Assembly (NCBI GenBank): GCA_003558105.1
Contig: PWMS01000076.1
Span: 1-46,260 of the forward strand
DNA length: 46,260 nucleotides
Origin: Mollicutes bacterium
GTDB lineage: Bacteria; Bacillota_I; Bacilli_A; Izemoplasmatales; Izemoplasmataceae
Direction: 5' to 3'
Positions 17,924-26,865 of this stretch are shown piece by piece. Position numbers and translations under genes: made by a program. Every line of letters starts with the position of its first letter. Position 1 is the stretch's first letter. The notes beneath the pieces are model-generated. The model was not told the origin of the DNA. It did not search any database and saw only the letters and a list, made by a program, of their open reading frames with translations.

Positions 17924-18805
17924 TTAGGCATACATCCATTCCATGCCGGTATTTCTTGAGGTTACATCTAAAAGTAAATCTTTGTGTTTATAAAGGCGGA
18001 CCCTGATGACGGCTTCTAAGGACTCTGGGACATCCAAGGTCATCTTTCCACCTTTGTGTGGGCCTTTTAATAGCGTGGTTTTACCGGGTTTTAAATTCAT
18101 CCTTAGGCGGTAGGGCCCTTTTAAAATCACAATATCATAAGGCGGCATGTTTTCAATGTCGATCTTCGCACGATTAAAGGTCCCAAAGCGATAGATTTTC
18201 TCACCGACACGTAAAAAGGCATAAAAACCAAATTTATGCCGTTTACTCAAAGGCAATGGTATATCGCCACCCCCAGTACTAAGACTGATGGGACCATCAA
18301 AGCGGTTGGCTTGAATCCAAAACCAACATTTTGGAAATTGGCGTCCATAGGTTTTTTCCATATAACACTTGGCTTCGATGGGATGGCTTTGATCATTAAC
18401 AATCAACTCACCATTAAGCTTACCATCGAGCATTAATACCTCTTGAAAACATTCTAAGGGTAAAAATCTAAAATACCCCATCGCGCTTTTTTCAGGGCTA
18501 ATAACATCGTCAAACGAGGCGGTCAGTTTTAACGCTTCAGTCGCGATCATCAACTTGTGTTCACTGAGTTTATTGGGCCCTAGATGCAAGGTTTCACCAT
18601 CATCATAAAAGCTTTTGGTCTCGTAGCGGATATAGGTGTTTTTATGGTTGATGCCATCGAATATTTGAAGGAATGCGTGCGGGTCGGAAGGATGTTTAGA
18701 GATGGCAAAGATGAACGCATAAGAAAACGTGTCATTATGAAACCGTACATAATAGCCTTCAAAATAACTGTGCGGATGCTTGTTTTTTAAAGCGAAGTGT
18801 TTCAT
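17924..18805 (-). CDS. Tocopherol cyclase-like family protein
   Basis: YFEGYYVRFHND near the N-terminus and MEKTYGRQFPKCWFWIQANRFDG, matching the remembered tocopherol cyclase family pattern (YFEGWY..., EKNWG..FP..W.W.Q.N.F). Confidence 0.75.
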   Translation of the reverse strand: MKHFALKNKHPHSYFEGYYVRFHNDTFSYAFIFAISKHPSDPHAFLQIFDGINHKNTYIRYETKSFYDDGETLHLGPNKLSEHKLMIATEALKLTASFDDVISPEKSAMGYFRFLPLECFQEVLMLDGKLNGELIVNDQSHPIEAKCYMEKTYGRQFPKCWFWIQANRFDGPISLSTGGGDIPLPLSKRHKFGFYAFLRVGEKIYRFGTFNRAKIDIENMPPYDIVILKGPYRLRMNLKPGKTTLLKGPHKGGKMTLDVPESLEAVIRVRLYKHKDLLLDVTSRNTGMEWMYA

Positions 18806-19851
18806 CCTTCTTCCTCATTTTCTATTGTTGAGGGGATGGCTTCTTTTTTAGCTTTCTTCTCACTTAGTGCATGTTTAATACGTTTATAAGTTCCAACGGC
18901 TAAAACCCCATCAAAAAAGAGCATGTATAAAGGGGTGATGAGGTATTGTAAGAAGTGGTGCTTGGAATAATCTCTTGTGACCATGAACAAACTAAACTGG
19001 ACGATGATATAAAGAATTGGATTGTACCAATTCCAAGTGAAGACTAAAAAGAAATAAAAGAGATGAAACGCCAGTAAAAAAAGCAGCATTCGTTTTAAGC
19101 CTTTGTGAGACGAGCGGACGGTAAAACAATCATACCAGTATTTAATAAATTCTTTGAAGGTCTTTTGATTATCTGTTTTTGTGACCGAATCACCATGTGA
19201 AATATGGATAATCGAGACGTTTCTTTTTTCAACGTCTTTTTCAAATGGGGTTGTGGTCTCATAGACTTTATCTTGAGCCCCAGTTAATTCATAGGTTTCA
19301 CGCTTGATCGCAAAAAAGTTCATATTGATGCCGTCATCGCTAATATTCATATCGCGAAACAAATCGATAAACAGTTTATACCCTTCTTTGTAATTCCGGT
19401 AAGGTAGCGATTCTTTCATCGTATAAACTTGATGTTCTACGATATTGTTGGCCATATGGTCAATCGTTTTGAAATCTTTAAAATCGAGTTCGGCGTTGAT
19501 AAAGCATATGAAGTTTTCGGTGGTCTCTTGATAACCAACGTGATAAGCACGCGATAATATGGGTGTTTTTCTAAGTTGATCTTTAAGGGTGAACTCCCCT
19601 TCGATTTCGATGATTTTGATATCATCATAAGCAGTTGGATCAAGGGCATAATTGACACTGACAAATATGAATTGATGTTTACTTTTGCGGGCATAATCTA
19701 TCATTTTTTCAATGTGCGGATGGTATTGCAAAACCGCCACAATAATAGAAAATTGGTGCGCGTTTTTATAAAATATCAAATCCTGAGGTTTATACTTGAT
19801 GAAGTGATCAATCATCACAAGCATCGCTAAAGCAAATAGTAACAAAGACAT
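18802..19851 (-). CDS. GT2-like (CrtQ-type) membrane glycosyltransferase homologue, possibly catalytically degenerate
   Basis: N-terminal TM, Rossmann-like core (FSIIVAVLQYHPHIEKMIDYA; FICFINAELDFKD at the DxD-like position), and two or three C-terminal TM segments; stop overlaps the next gene start by 4 bp. Confidence 0.5.
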   Translation of the reverse strand: MSLLLFALAMLVMIDHFIKYKPQDLIFYKNAHQFSIIVAVLQYHPHIEKMIDYARKSKHQFIFVSVNYALDPTAYDDIKIIEIEGEFTLKDQLRKTPILSRAYHVGYQETTENFICFINAELDFKDFKTIDHMANNIVEHQVYTMKESLPYRNYKEGYKLFIDLFRDMNISDDGINMNFFAIKRETYELTGAQDKVYETTTPFEKDVEKRNVSIIHISHGDSVTKTDNQKTFKEFIKYWYDCFTVRSSHKGLKRMLLFLLAFHLFYFFLVFTWNWYNPILYIIVQFSLFMVTRDYSKHHFLQYLITPLYMLFFDGVLAVGTYKRIKHALSEKKAKKEAIPSTIENEEEG

Positions 19852-19916
19852 GAAATTCCCCCCTTTAGATGTATTATACCGCTCAATGGCTTGCTATGCA
19901 ATTGAAAATCCATGAA

Positions 19917-19942
19917 AAAAACCCCAAAATTTTGGGGTTTTT
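19917..19942. terminator. Intrinsic terminator
   Basis: AAAAAACCCCAAAATTTTGGGGTTTTT perfect hairpin. Confidence 0.85.
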
Positions 19943-19944
19943 GA

Positions 19945-21717
19945 CTATTGCTCTTCATATTGGAGCTTATATAAGTAATAATAATGCCCTTTTTGTTTCA
20001 ATAATTCTTGGTGAGAACCTTTTTCAATAATTTCACCTTGTTGTAAAACAATAATTTGATCGACGTGCTGAATCGTGCTAAGTCGATGCGCAACGATGAG
20101 CATCGTGCCGATATTCATCATTTTTTTCAGCGACGCTTGAATGAGTTCTTCAGTTTCGGTATCGATATTGGCGGTCGCCTCATCTAAGATCATGATGGAA
20201 GGTTTATGAACCAGCGTGCGGGCAAAACTGATCAGTTGTCGTTGTCCAGCTGAGAAGTTGTTGCCGCGTTCACGGACACGTTCTTGATATTGATTGGGTT
20301 GACGCTCGATGAATTTATGGGCGTTGACATATCTACAAGCTTCTTCGACTTCTTCATCGGTAATCGTTTCATCCCTTAAGGTGATGTTACTTTTAATGGT
20401 ACCGCTAAACATAAAGACATCTTGCAACATCTGACCGATGAACGAACGTAAGCTCGATATTTTGATTTTGGTAATGTCGATGCCATCGAGGAGAATTTGG
20501 CCGTGTTGAATGTCATAGTTTCGCGTTAAAAGCGCTAAGATGGTGGTTTTGCCAGCTCCAGTAGCGCCGACGAAGGCGACGCTTTCTTTGGCGTGGACTT
20601 TAAAGCTGACATCTTTTAATACCCATTCATCGCTTTTGTATTGGAACCAAACGTTTTTAAATTCAATGCTGCCTTGAACGTCTTCTAGTTCCATCGCCGC
20701 TTCATCATCTAAAACCGTAGGATGGTTATCTAAGATCGCAAAGATTCGTTCGGATGAGGCAAAGGCCGATTGCACGATATTGAATTGTTCGGCGAGTTGT
20801 TGGATCGGTTCAAAGAAACGGCGCAAGTAGTTGTAAAATGCGACTAAGGTACCGACGGTAAGGGTCCCCGCGATCACTTGCCGACCACCGAAATAAAAGA
20901 TGATGATGGTCGCAACCATAAAGAGCATATACATCGTCGGTCGGTAGATTGCAAAGACCAAGAGTTCTCTTAACTCACTGCGTCGTAATTCTCTATTTTT
21001 TTGGTCGAATTCTTCATGTTTTTCGTCTTCTTTATTGAAGATTTGCACCACTTTCATGCCCGATAAGTGTTCGGCTAAAAAGCCATTGACCCGTGACATG
21101 TTGGCGCGTACCAAGCGGTATGCTTTTCTTGAAAAGCGTCTAAAGATAAAGGAGAACACGATGATAAACGGCGTAACCGCTAAGATCATAAGCGCCAAGT
21201 CGGCGTTTAGGATAAACATCGCCGATAAAATCCCTACAATCATTAATAAGTTTCTAAAGACATTGACGATGACACTGGTATACATTTCATTTAAGGTATT
21301 GGTATCGTTGGCAACCCTTGTGACCAGTTTTCCGGTTGGAATCTTATTAAAGTATTCGATATCCTGTTGTTCTACGTGGGTAAAGACTTCTTCTCTCATA
21401 TTATAGACGATCGATTGGCCGGTTTTTTGTAAAATCATCGTTTGCATATATTCAAAGGCCGAGGCTAAAACAATCGATATAACAAAGATAACCAATAACA
21501 GGGTAAGGTGTTGCATATCAATAGGGGTGATGGTTAACGTATCGATAGAAGCCCCGATAATATAGGGTTCAACTAAGGAGAACAGTACCGATAATACCAT
21601 CAGGAAAAAGGTTAAGGAAAAAGCTGGGATAAAGGGCTTGGCGTATGAGGCTAAGCGTTTTAGGATAACTTTATCTGAATAAGTATGTAGCCGTTGGTCT
21701 GTATCAATATCATACAT
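19945..21717 (-). CDS. Heterodimeric ABC multidrug exporter subunit (canonical NBD)
   Basis: GATGAGKTT, FSAGQRQ, IMILDEATANID, LIVAHRLST. Confidence 0.93.
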   Translation of the reverse strand: MYDIDTDQRLHTYSDKVILKRLASYAKPFIPAFSLTFFLMVLSVLFSLVEPYIIGASIDTLTITPIDMQHLTLLLVIFVISIVLASAFEYMQTMILQKTGQSIVYNMREEVFTHVEQQDIEYFNKIPTGKLVTRVANDTNTLNEMYTSVIVNVFRNLLMIVGILSAMFILNADLALMILAVTPFIIVFSFIFRRFSRKAYRLVRANMSRVNGFLAEHLSGMKVVQIFNKEDEKHEEFDQKNRELRRSELRELLVFAIYRPTMYMLFMVATIIIFYFGGRQVIAGTLTVGTLVAFYNYLRRFFEPIQQLAEQFNIVQSAFASSERIFAILDNHPTVLDDEAAMELEDVQGSIEFKNVWFQYKSDEWVLKDVSFKVHAKESVAFVGATGAGKTTILALLTRNYDIQHGQILLDGIDITKIKISSLRSFIGQMLQDVFMFSGTIKSNITLRDETITDEEVEEACRYVNAHKFIERQPNQYQERVRERGNNFSAGQRQLISFARTLVHKPSIMILDEATANIDTETEELIQASLKKMMNIGTMLIVAHRLSTIQHVDQIIVLQQGEIIEKGSHQELLKQKGHYYYLYKLQYEEQ

Positions 21718-23508
21718 TTAAGCCACCTCCACTTCGTCTTCTAGTTGTTGGCGTTCTACTAAGTCACGGTAGAATTCGCAACGTTCTTCTAGTTCTTTAT
21801 GGGTCCCAACATCCAGGACTTTGCCTTCGTCGATAACGACGATTTGATCGGCGTTTTTCACGGTACTAATCCGGTGGGCAATCATAATGGTTGTTTTGCC
21901 TTGGCGGATTTTCTTAAGGTTTTTCAATATCTTTTCTTCGGTTGAAGTATCAACCGCACTGACCGAATCATCCATGATTAAAATCGGTGGATTCTTCGCG
22001 AGGGCTCTTGCGATAGAGACGCGTTGTTTTTGACCACCTGATAAGGTGACGCCGCGTTCGCCAATGACGGTGTTGTAGCCTTCTTTAAACTGTACGATAT
22101 TGTCATGGACATCGCTTAACTTCGATACTTCTTGAATTTTATCCATATGGGCGCGATCATCATCGACGCCAAGGGCGATATTGTTTTTGATGGTATCGGA
22201 GAACAAAAAGCCATCTTGTGGGACATAGCCAATGTTTTCACGCACTTGTTTAAATGGTAAGCGCATGATATCAACACCATCGATAAACAGTTGGTTTTTA
22301 TCTAAATTATAAAGCCGCAACAATAAATCGACGATGCTCGTTTTACCTGAACCGGTGCGCCCGAGGATACCAACCGTTTGACCGGCTTTAATGGAGAAGC
22401 TAATGTCTTTTAAGACATCATCGCCCGCATCAGCATCGGGATAAGCAAAATAGAGGTGTTTAAAATCGATATCGCCTTTGATTTCTTCGATATCGACGGT
22501 ATTTTCATCGACGATGTCAATCGGTTCATCAAGAATTTCTTCAATACGTTGTAAGGAAGCTTTCCCGCGGGAACGGACGTTGATAATCATAGAGATTGCC
22601 ATCATGGGCCAAATTAACATGCCGAAATAGGAAAGGAAGGCAACCAAATCACCGATTGTAAAAGGATCAGCGGTACCAGCCGTTTGACTGACGCGTTGGG
22701 TCCCAAAGGCGATCATCAGGACGAATACCAATGAGACAATCCCACGGACAAACACTTGTAAGGTCATTTGCATGCGGACAAATCTAATGTTTTTATCTTT
22801 GGTGTTTTTGTTGGCTTTCAAAAAGTGACGAATTTCAAGTTGTTCTTTAACAAAGGCTTTGATGACGGTAATGCCGCTTAAGGATTCTTGCACCACATCA
22901 CTTAAGTCTTCAAAAGCTTTTTGTGCATCGCGGAAGCGCCGGCGCATTTTATTGCCGATCAATATTCCCGCCATTGCGATGGCGACCAAGGGAAAGACCA
23001 AGACAAGGGTCATTCTAGCATCGATGCTATACATCCGGTAAAAAACCAACAGGCCTAGGAAGATGGCATCGACCATCATTAAGAGCCCTGGGCCAACGGC
23101 GCGTCTAATCGCTTCAATGTCATTGATGAAAAGCGCCATGAGACCGCCGACTTTCTTTTCAGAATAAAAGCGGTTCGATAGCTTTAAACTATGTTCAAAC
23201 ATATCATCGCGTACCTCAAAGGCAATTCTTCTTGAGGCACCCATAATGCCGATACGCCAAGTGAAACGACCAAGGACGATCGCAATGGAAATAAAGACGA
23301 GCGTCATCACGATATCAGAAACCGCATTAAGCGCGTCTACTCTTGTCATCTCTCCAGCACGGAATGCTTCGAGTTCATCGACGAGACGACCGATAATCAA
23401 AGGCACTTCGAGTTGTGCAATATCGACAACTAAAAGGGCGATAACCCCGATAATGAAAAGCGGGGCGAATTTAAGATAGTATTTATTGATGGCTTTAGAA
23501 AACAGCAT
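21718..23508 (-). CDS. Heterodimeric ABC multidrug exporter subunit (degenerate NBD, Walker B Asp)
   Basis: Likely start MLFSKAINKYYLKF just after the MarR stop; GRTGSGKTS, LSGGQKQ, ILIMDDSVSAVD, IMIAHRIST. Confidence 0.93.
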   Translation of the reverse strand: MLFSKAINKYYLKFAPLFIIGVIALLVVDIAQLEVPLIIGRLVDELEAFRAGEMTRVDALNAVSDIVMTLVFISIAIVLGRFTWRIGIMGASRRIAFEVRDDMFEHSLKLSNRFYSEKKVGGLMALFINDIEAIRRAVGPGLLMMVDAIFLGLLVFYRMYSIDARMTLVLVFPLVAIAMAGILIGNKMRRRFRDAQKAFEDLSDVVQESLSGITVIKAFVKEQLEIRHFLKANKNTKDKNIRFVRMQMTLQVFVRGIVSLVFVLMIAFGTQRVSQTAGTADPFTIGDLVAFLSYFGMLIWPMMAISMIINVRSRGKASLQRIEEILDEPIDIVDENTVDIEEIKGDIDFKHLYFAYPDADAGDDVLKDISFSIKAGQTVGILGRTGSGKTSIVDLLLRLYNLDKNQLFIDGVDIMRLPFKQVRENIGYVPQDGFLFSDTIKNNIALGVDDDRAHMDKIQEVSKLSDVHDNIVQFKEGYNTVIGERGVTLSGGQKQRVSIARALAKNPPILIMDDSVSAVDTSTEEKILKNLKKIRQGKTTIMIAHRISTVKNADQIVVIDEGKVLDVGTHKELEERCEFYRDLVERQQLEDEVEVA

Positions 23509-23512
23509 AAGG

Positions 23513-23941
23513 CTACACCTGTCCAATCTTGTCAAATAGTTTTTTTAGTAAATTAAGTTCTGCATCGTCTAGGCGATTATAGATTTTTTCAAGGGCTTTA
23601 TCACTTTCTAAGACGTTGGTTTTGGCCAATAATTTACCACGTTTTGTGAGGGTTATGTTGGTTACACGCCCATCACTACTGCAGCGTTTTTTCATGATTA
23701 GACCACTTTCTTCAAAACGGCGAACAACTTCGGTGATGGTGGGTTTGGAAAGATCAAAGGTATCGGCAAGCTCACTCATTGTCATTGTGGTGTTTTTTTC
23801 AATCGCACGTAAATACTTGAATTGACGGTCGGTCAATTCTTTTAGGTCCAATTCTAGATAAACTTCGCGGCAGGAATTGAAATACATTTTTAAAAAAGCA
23901 TTAAAAGAAGTCCGCATTGTTTCTTTATCCATCGCGGACAC
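23513..23941 (-). CDS. MarR family transcriptional regulator
   Basis: wHTH TMTMSELADTFDLSKPTITEVVRRFEESGLIMKKRCSSDGRVTNITLTKRG; first gene of an operon with the ABC pair. Confidence 0.93.
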   Translation of the reverse strand: MSAMDKETMRTSFNAFLKMYFNSCREVYLELDLKELTDRQFKYLRAIEKNTTMTMSELADTFDLSKPTITEVVRRFEESGLIMKKRCSSDGRVTNITLTKRGKLLAKTNVLESDKALEKIYNRLDDAELNLLKKLFDKIGQV

Positions 23942-23954
23942 CTCCCTCTTTAGT

Positions 23955-23975
23955 TAGTTAGGCTTTACCTAATTA
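23955..23975. promoter_or_regulatory. Candidate MarR operator
   Basis: TAGTTAGGCTTTACCTAATTA: imperfect palindrome immediately downstream of the -10 box. Confidence 0.55.
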
Positions 23976-24002
23976 TTATAGCGCCAAATTTTAAAATGTC
24001 AA
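23975..24002 (-). promoter_or_regulatory. Sigma-A consensus promoter of the MarR-ABC operon
   Basis: Minus strand TTGACA-16 bp-TATAAT (both hexamers perfect). Confidence 0.8.
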
Positions 24003-24012
24003 TACGGTTGCA

Positions 24013-24043
24013 CAAAAAAGACCATGAATTTTTTCATGGTCTT
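24013..24043 (-). terminator. Intrinsic terminator of the Ig-like repeat protein gene
   Basis: Minus strand AAGACCATGAA-AAAA-TTCATGGTCTT-TTTT. Confidence 0.85.
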
Positions 24044-24051
24044 AATCAATC

Positions 24052-25875
24052 TTAAAATTTCCGTTTATAAAGGATGATACTTATAAGAACACCCGCGATG
24101 CCAATCGGCCAAATCGCCCAAGTGTAATCAGATTTGGCTTCGATTTCAGTTACTTCGATCAATACGGTTTCTTGATAGTTATTGCCCAAGGTATCCCGCA
24201 TGTTAATGCCCACTTCATAAATCCCGGCTTCACGTTCATGGCCTTGGTATTCATTGTGGATAATTTCATAGCTGTCGATATCTAAGGTCTCTTCTTCCAT
24301 AATGTTTTTAAAATACGTTAATATTTCGGCTTCGCTAATTTCGGTGTTGCTGCTAACGACGATTGTTTGATCCAAATTAAAACTTGGCGGTACATCGTCA
24401 ATAACCCGGATATTCAAAGTATAAGTCGCTTGATTTCCGCTGCTATCATATACGACGTAAGTCGCGGTATAATCGCCTGGGCTACTCGCTTGATAATTGT
24501 CTTCTAATAATTGGATATCATGATAACTTAAATCACAATGATTATCTGAGACTTCTAAATGTTCGCTGTAACCATCTAAATCAAGCGTATCTTGATAGGA
24601 TATTTCTTCAAGGTATGGCCCACTTAAACTCGGTGGCACATCGTCAATGATTTCTAAGGTAAAGTCCGCAAGGGTTTCATTGCCACTTTCATCGATCGCT
24701 TTTAAGGTCATTTGATATTCACCGATGGCATCGTAGGTTTCTGGGTGGTGATTGCTGGTGATGAAAACATCGATATCTTGTGGATTAGTATAATTATCTG
24801 TGACATTAAACAAACTTACTATGTCGGGTTCTAACCAGCCTTCAGATAAATAGAGTTTTACATGCGTCGGGCCTTCAATCACCGGCGGGGTGTTATCTTC
24901 AATGCGGACTCTAAAGACGATATCACTTTTATTACCAGAACTATCCTCTACTTCTAGATGTACTTCCTTATCGCCTAAAGTATCTTCTGCGCCTGTGTAG
25001 TGATCATAATGAAGCGTGTAATCATCAATAACCCCATCGTGTTCGTCGTAAAATTCAAAGTGGTCCTGAATTAGTGTATCTAGAAGAACTTGATCATCGA
25101 CTTCCGTATAGATGACGTTGTGACCAATAATCTCAGGTGGAACGGTATCTTGAATCACAATGGTCAAATCAAACGCCGCACCATTGCCACTAGAATCATA
25201 AACTTCTAATTTAACTAAGTATTCACCCACGGTACTCTCATGGCCAGTGTAAGCATCACTGACCACGATGATATCATCGGTTAAATCACCGTCAATCTCA
25301 TCATAGGCGGTAATATGGGTCCCGATAATTTCATTTAAAAAAAGCGTATCGTGATAATCTAATACCAAAAGGCCTTGCCCTTCAAAGACAGGGTCACTTT
25401 GGGCTTGAAACGGTTCATATTCAGTGTAGGTAGACCCTTCTTCCAATTGAATGTGTTCTAAATCCTGCATCCCACTTCTAGGGTCGATATCGCCGGTAAT
25501 CTCGATATCGAGTGTGGTTTTATCGACCGTCTCAAAGGTACAAATTAATTTTTCCATCCCATAAGGATCATCAGACGCGCACACTGCATCGTTGGTATTG
25601 ACCGATGCATCAACCAAGACGGTCCCTGATTGAGAGATGGTGATGAGACCAGGTTCCATAGAAGCCCCAATGATGGTCGGTACCGCGAAGGTATAGGTTG
25701 TATGCGGCTCAACATCAAGCGGGGTCGTTGTGTAAATCGTGGTATCATCGGTATAAAAATGGGCTGGGTTCATTAGGTTTTTCCCTGCTGGTTCTGAGTG
25801 CAAAGCTTGAAATAAAGGGCTTTGAGAAAGCCCAACGATAAAAACAAATACAACAAGCAAACAAATTTTTTTCAT
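24052..25875 (-). CDS. Secreted/membrane-anchored protein with tandem Ig-like (DUF5011/HYR-like) repeats
   Basis: Signal peptide MKKICLLVVFVFIVGLSQSPL; successive modules introduced by IQDTVPPEIIG, IEDNTPPVIEG, IIDDVPPSLSG, VIDDVPPSFNL with conserved YDSSGN/DESGN; C-terminal TM WAIWPIGIAGVLISIILYKRKF. Confidence 0.85.
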   Translation of the reverse strand: MKKICLLVVFVFIVGLSQSPLFQALHSEPAGKNLMNPAHFYTDDTTIYTTTPLDVEPHTTYTFAVPTIIGASMEPGLITISQSGTVLVDASVNTNDAVCASDDPYGMEKLICTFETVDKTTLDIEITGDIDPRSGMQDLEHIQLEEGSTYTEYEPFQAQSDPVFEGQGLLVLDYHDTLFLNEIIGTHITAYDEIDGDLTDDIIVVSDAYTGHESTVGEYLVKLEVYDSSGNGAAFDLTIVIQDTVPPEIIGHNVIYTEVDDQVLLDTLIQDHFEFYDEHDGVIDDYTLHYDHYTGAEDTLGDKEVHLEVEDSSGNKSDIVFRVRIEDNTPPVIEGPTHVKLYLSEGWLEPDIVSLFNVTDNYTNPQDIDVFITSNHHPETYDAIGEYQMTLKAIDESGNETLADFTLEIIDDVPPSLSGPYLEEISYQDTLDLDGYSEHLEVSDNHCDLSYHDIQLLEDNYQASSPGDYTATYVVYDSSGNQATYTLNIRVIDDVPPSFNLDQTIVVSSNTEISEAEILTYFKNIMEEETLDIDSYEIIHNEYQGHEREAGIYEVGINMRDTLGNNYQETVLIEVTEIEAKSDYTWAIWPIGIAGVLISIILYKRKF

Positions 25876-25921
25876 CTTCTCACCTCACTAATATCGTTGG
25901 TGAGGCCTGCCTGTTTTACTT

Positions 25922-25959
25922 TTAAAAAAAATACGAATTTCACAAACGTGAAATCCGTA
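25922..25959 (-). terminator. Intrinsic terminator of the 11-gene operon
   Basis: Minus strand TACGGATTTCAC-GTTT-GTGAAATTCGTA-TTTTTTTT. Confidence 0.85.
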
Positions 25960-25968
25960 CTTGGTAAT

Positions 25969-26856
25969 TTAGTTATTACCGATGAATGTTTTAATCAGTT
26001 TACTTAATTGATCGGGATTATCGGTAATTGGTGCGTGCGATCCTTTTTCAAAAATATAGGGCGTCACATCGTTTAAGACCGCTACGGTTTCTTCAAACAT
26101 CGTTTTATTAATCACGCGATCGTTTTGTCCCCATATCGATAAGACCGGCACATTGATATCTTTAATCGAGCCATCGCCAGGGGCGACGCCGTTTGGGGTT
26201 TCAGACATATTGAAGTTCATCAAAGCCCAATCGACATCGATGAGGTTGCGTTGTTTTAACGTCTCTTTTAGGTACCGGCGTAAAGCCTCACCTTCAGGCA
26301 CATGCACGTTATAAATAGCTTGTATCCATATTTTTTTCATAAACTCTAGGTCTTGATTTTCTATCGCCTTTAAAACGGGCAACACTTGCACGGGGTCATG
26401 GGCCATCGCTTCTTTACTGGTGTAAAGTTGCTTGGTTGAGGTATAATTTTCATCTTTCTCATAAATAGGATAACCACGGTACGATGCGCTTTCAATTAGA
26501 ATTAACGCTTCGGTTAGTTGCGGGTATTTGGCCGCAAATTTTAAAGCGATGCCTCCACCGGTTGACCAACCGACAAGATAGACTCTATCGTTTTTCAAAC
26601 GGGCTAAAAAACTGGCACAATCATCGGCAAAATCCTCTAAAGATTCAATCGGACGGTGATAACTTGAATCCCCAAAGCCCCTTAAATCTGGAACCATTAG
26701 TTCAAAATGTTCCTTTAAACGCGTGATTAAGGGTTCATAATGTCGTGATGATGACATATTGCCATGAAGCAAAAGCAAGGTTTTTTTGCCTGGGTTGGGT
26801 TCATGTAAATACGCTAGGGTTTCACCATTGTACAGTTTTATTGTCTTTTTATCCAT
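25969..26856 (-). CDS. Alpha/beta hydrolase
   Basis: LLLLHGNMSSSRHYEPL, nucleophile elbow VGWSTGGG, acid SIWGQNDRV, catalytic His KGSHAPITDNP. Confidence 0.9.
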   Translation of the reverse strand: MDKKTIKLYNGETLAYLHEPNPGKKTLLLLHGNMSSSRHYEPLITRLKEHFELMVPDLRGFGDSSYHRPIESLEDFADDCASFLARLKNDRVYLVGWSTGGGIALKFAAKYPQLTEALILIESASYRGYPIYEKDENYTSTKQLYTSKEAMAHDPVQVLPVLKAIENQDLEFMKKIWIQAIYNVHVPEGEALRRYLKETLKQRNLIDVDWALMNFNMSETPNGVAPGDGSIKDINVPVLSIWGQNDRVINKTMFEETVAVLNDVTPYIFEKGSHAPITDNPDQLSKLIKTFIGNN

Positions 26857-26865
26857 GATAAGCTC

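Noticed and set aside
21035-21406. 123-aa plus-strand ORF antisense to an ABC exporter
   Set aside because: Shadow of the strongly supported minus-strand ABC gene; no domain or plausible start context.
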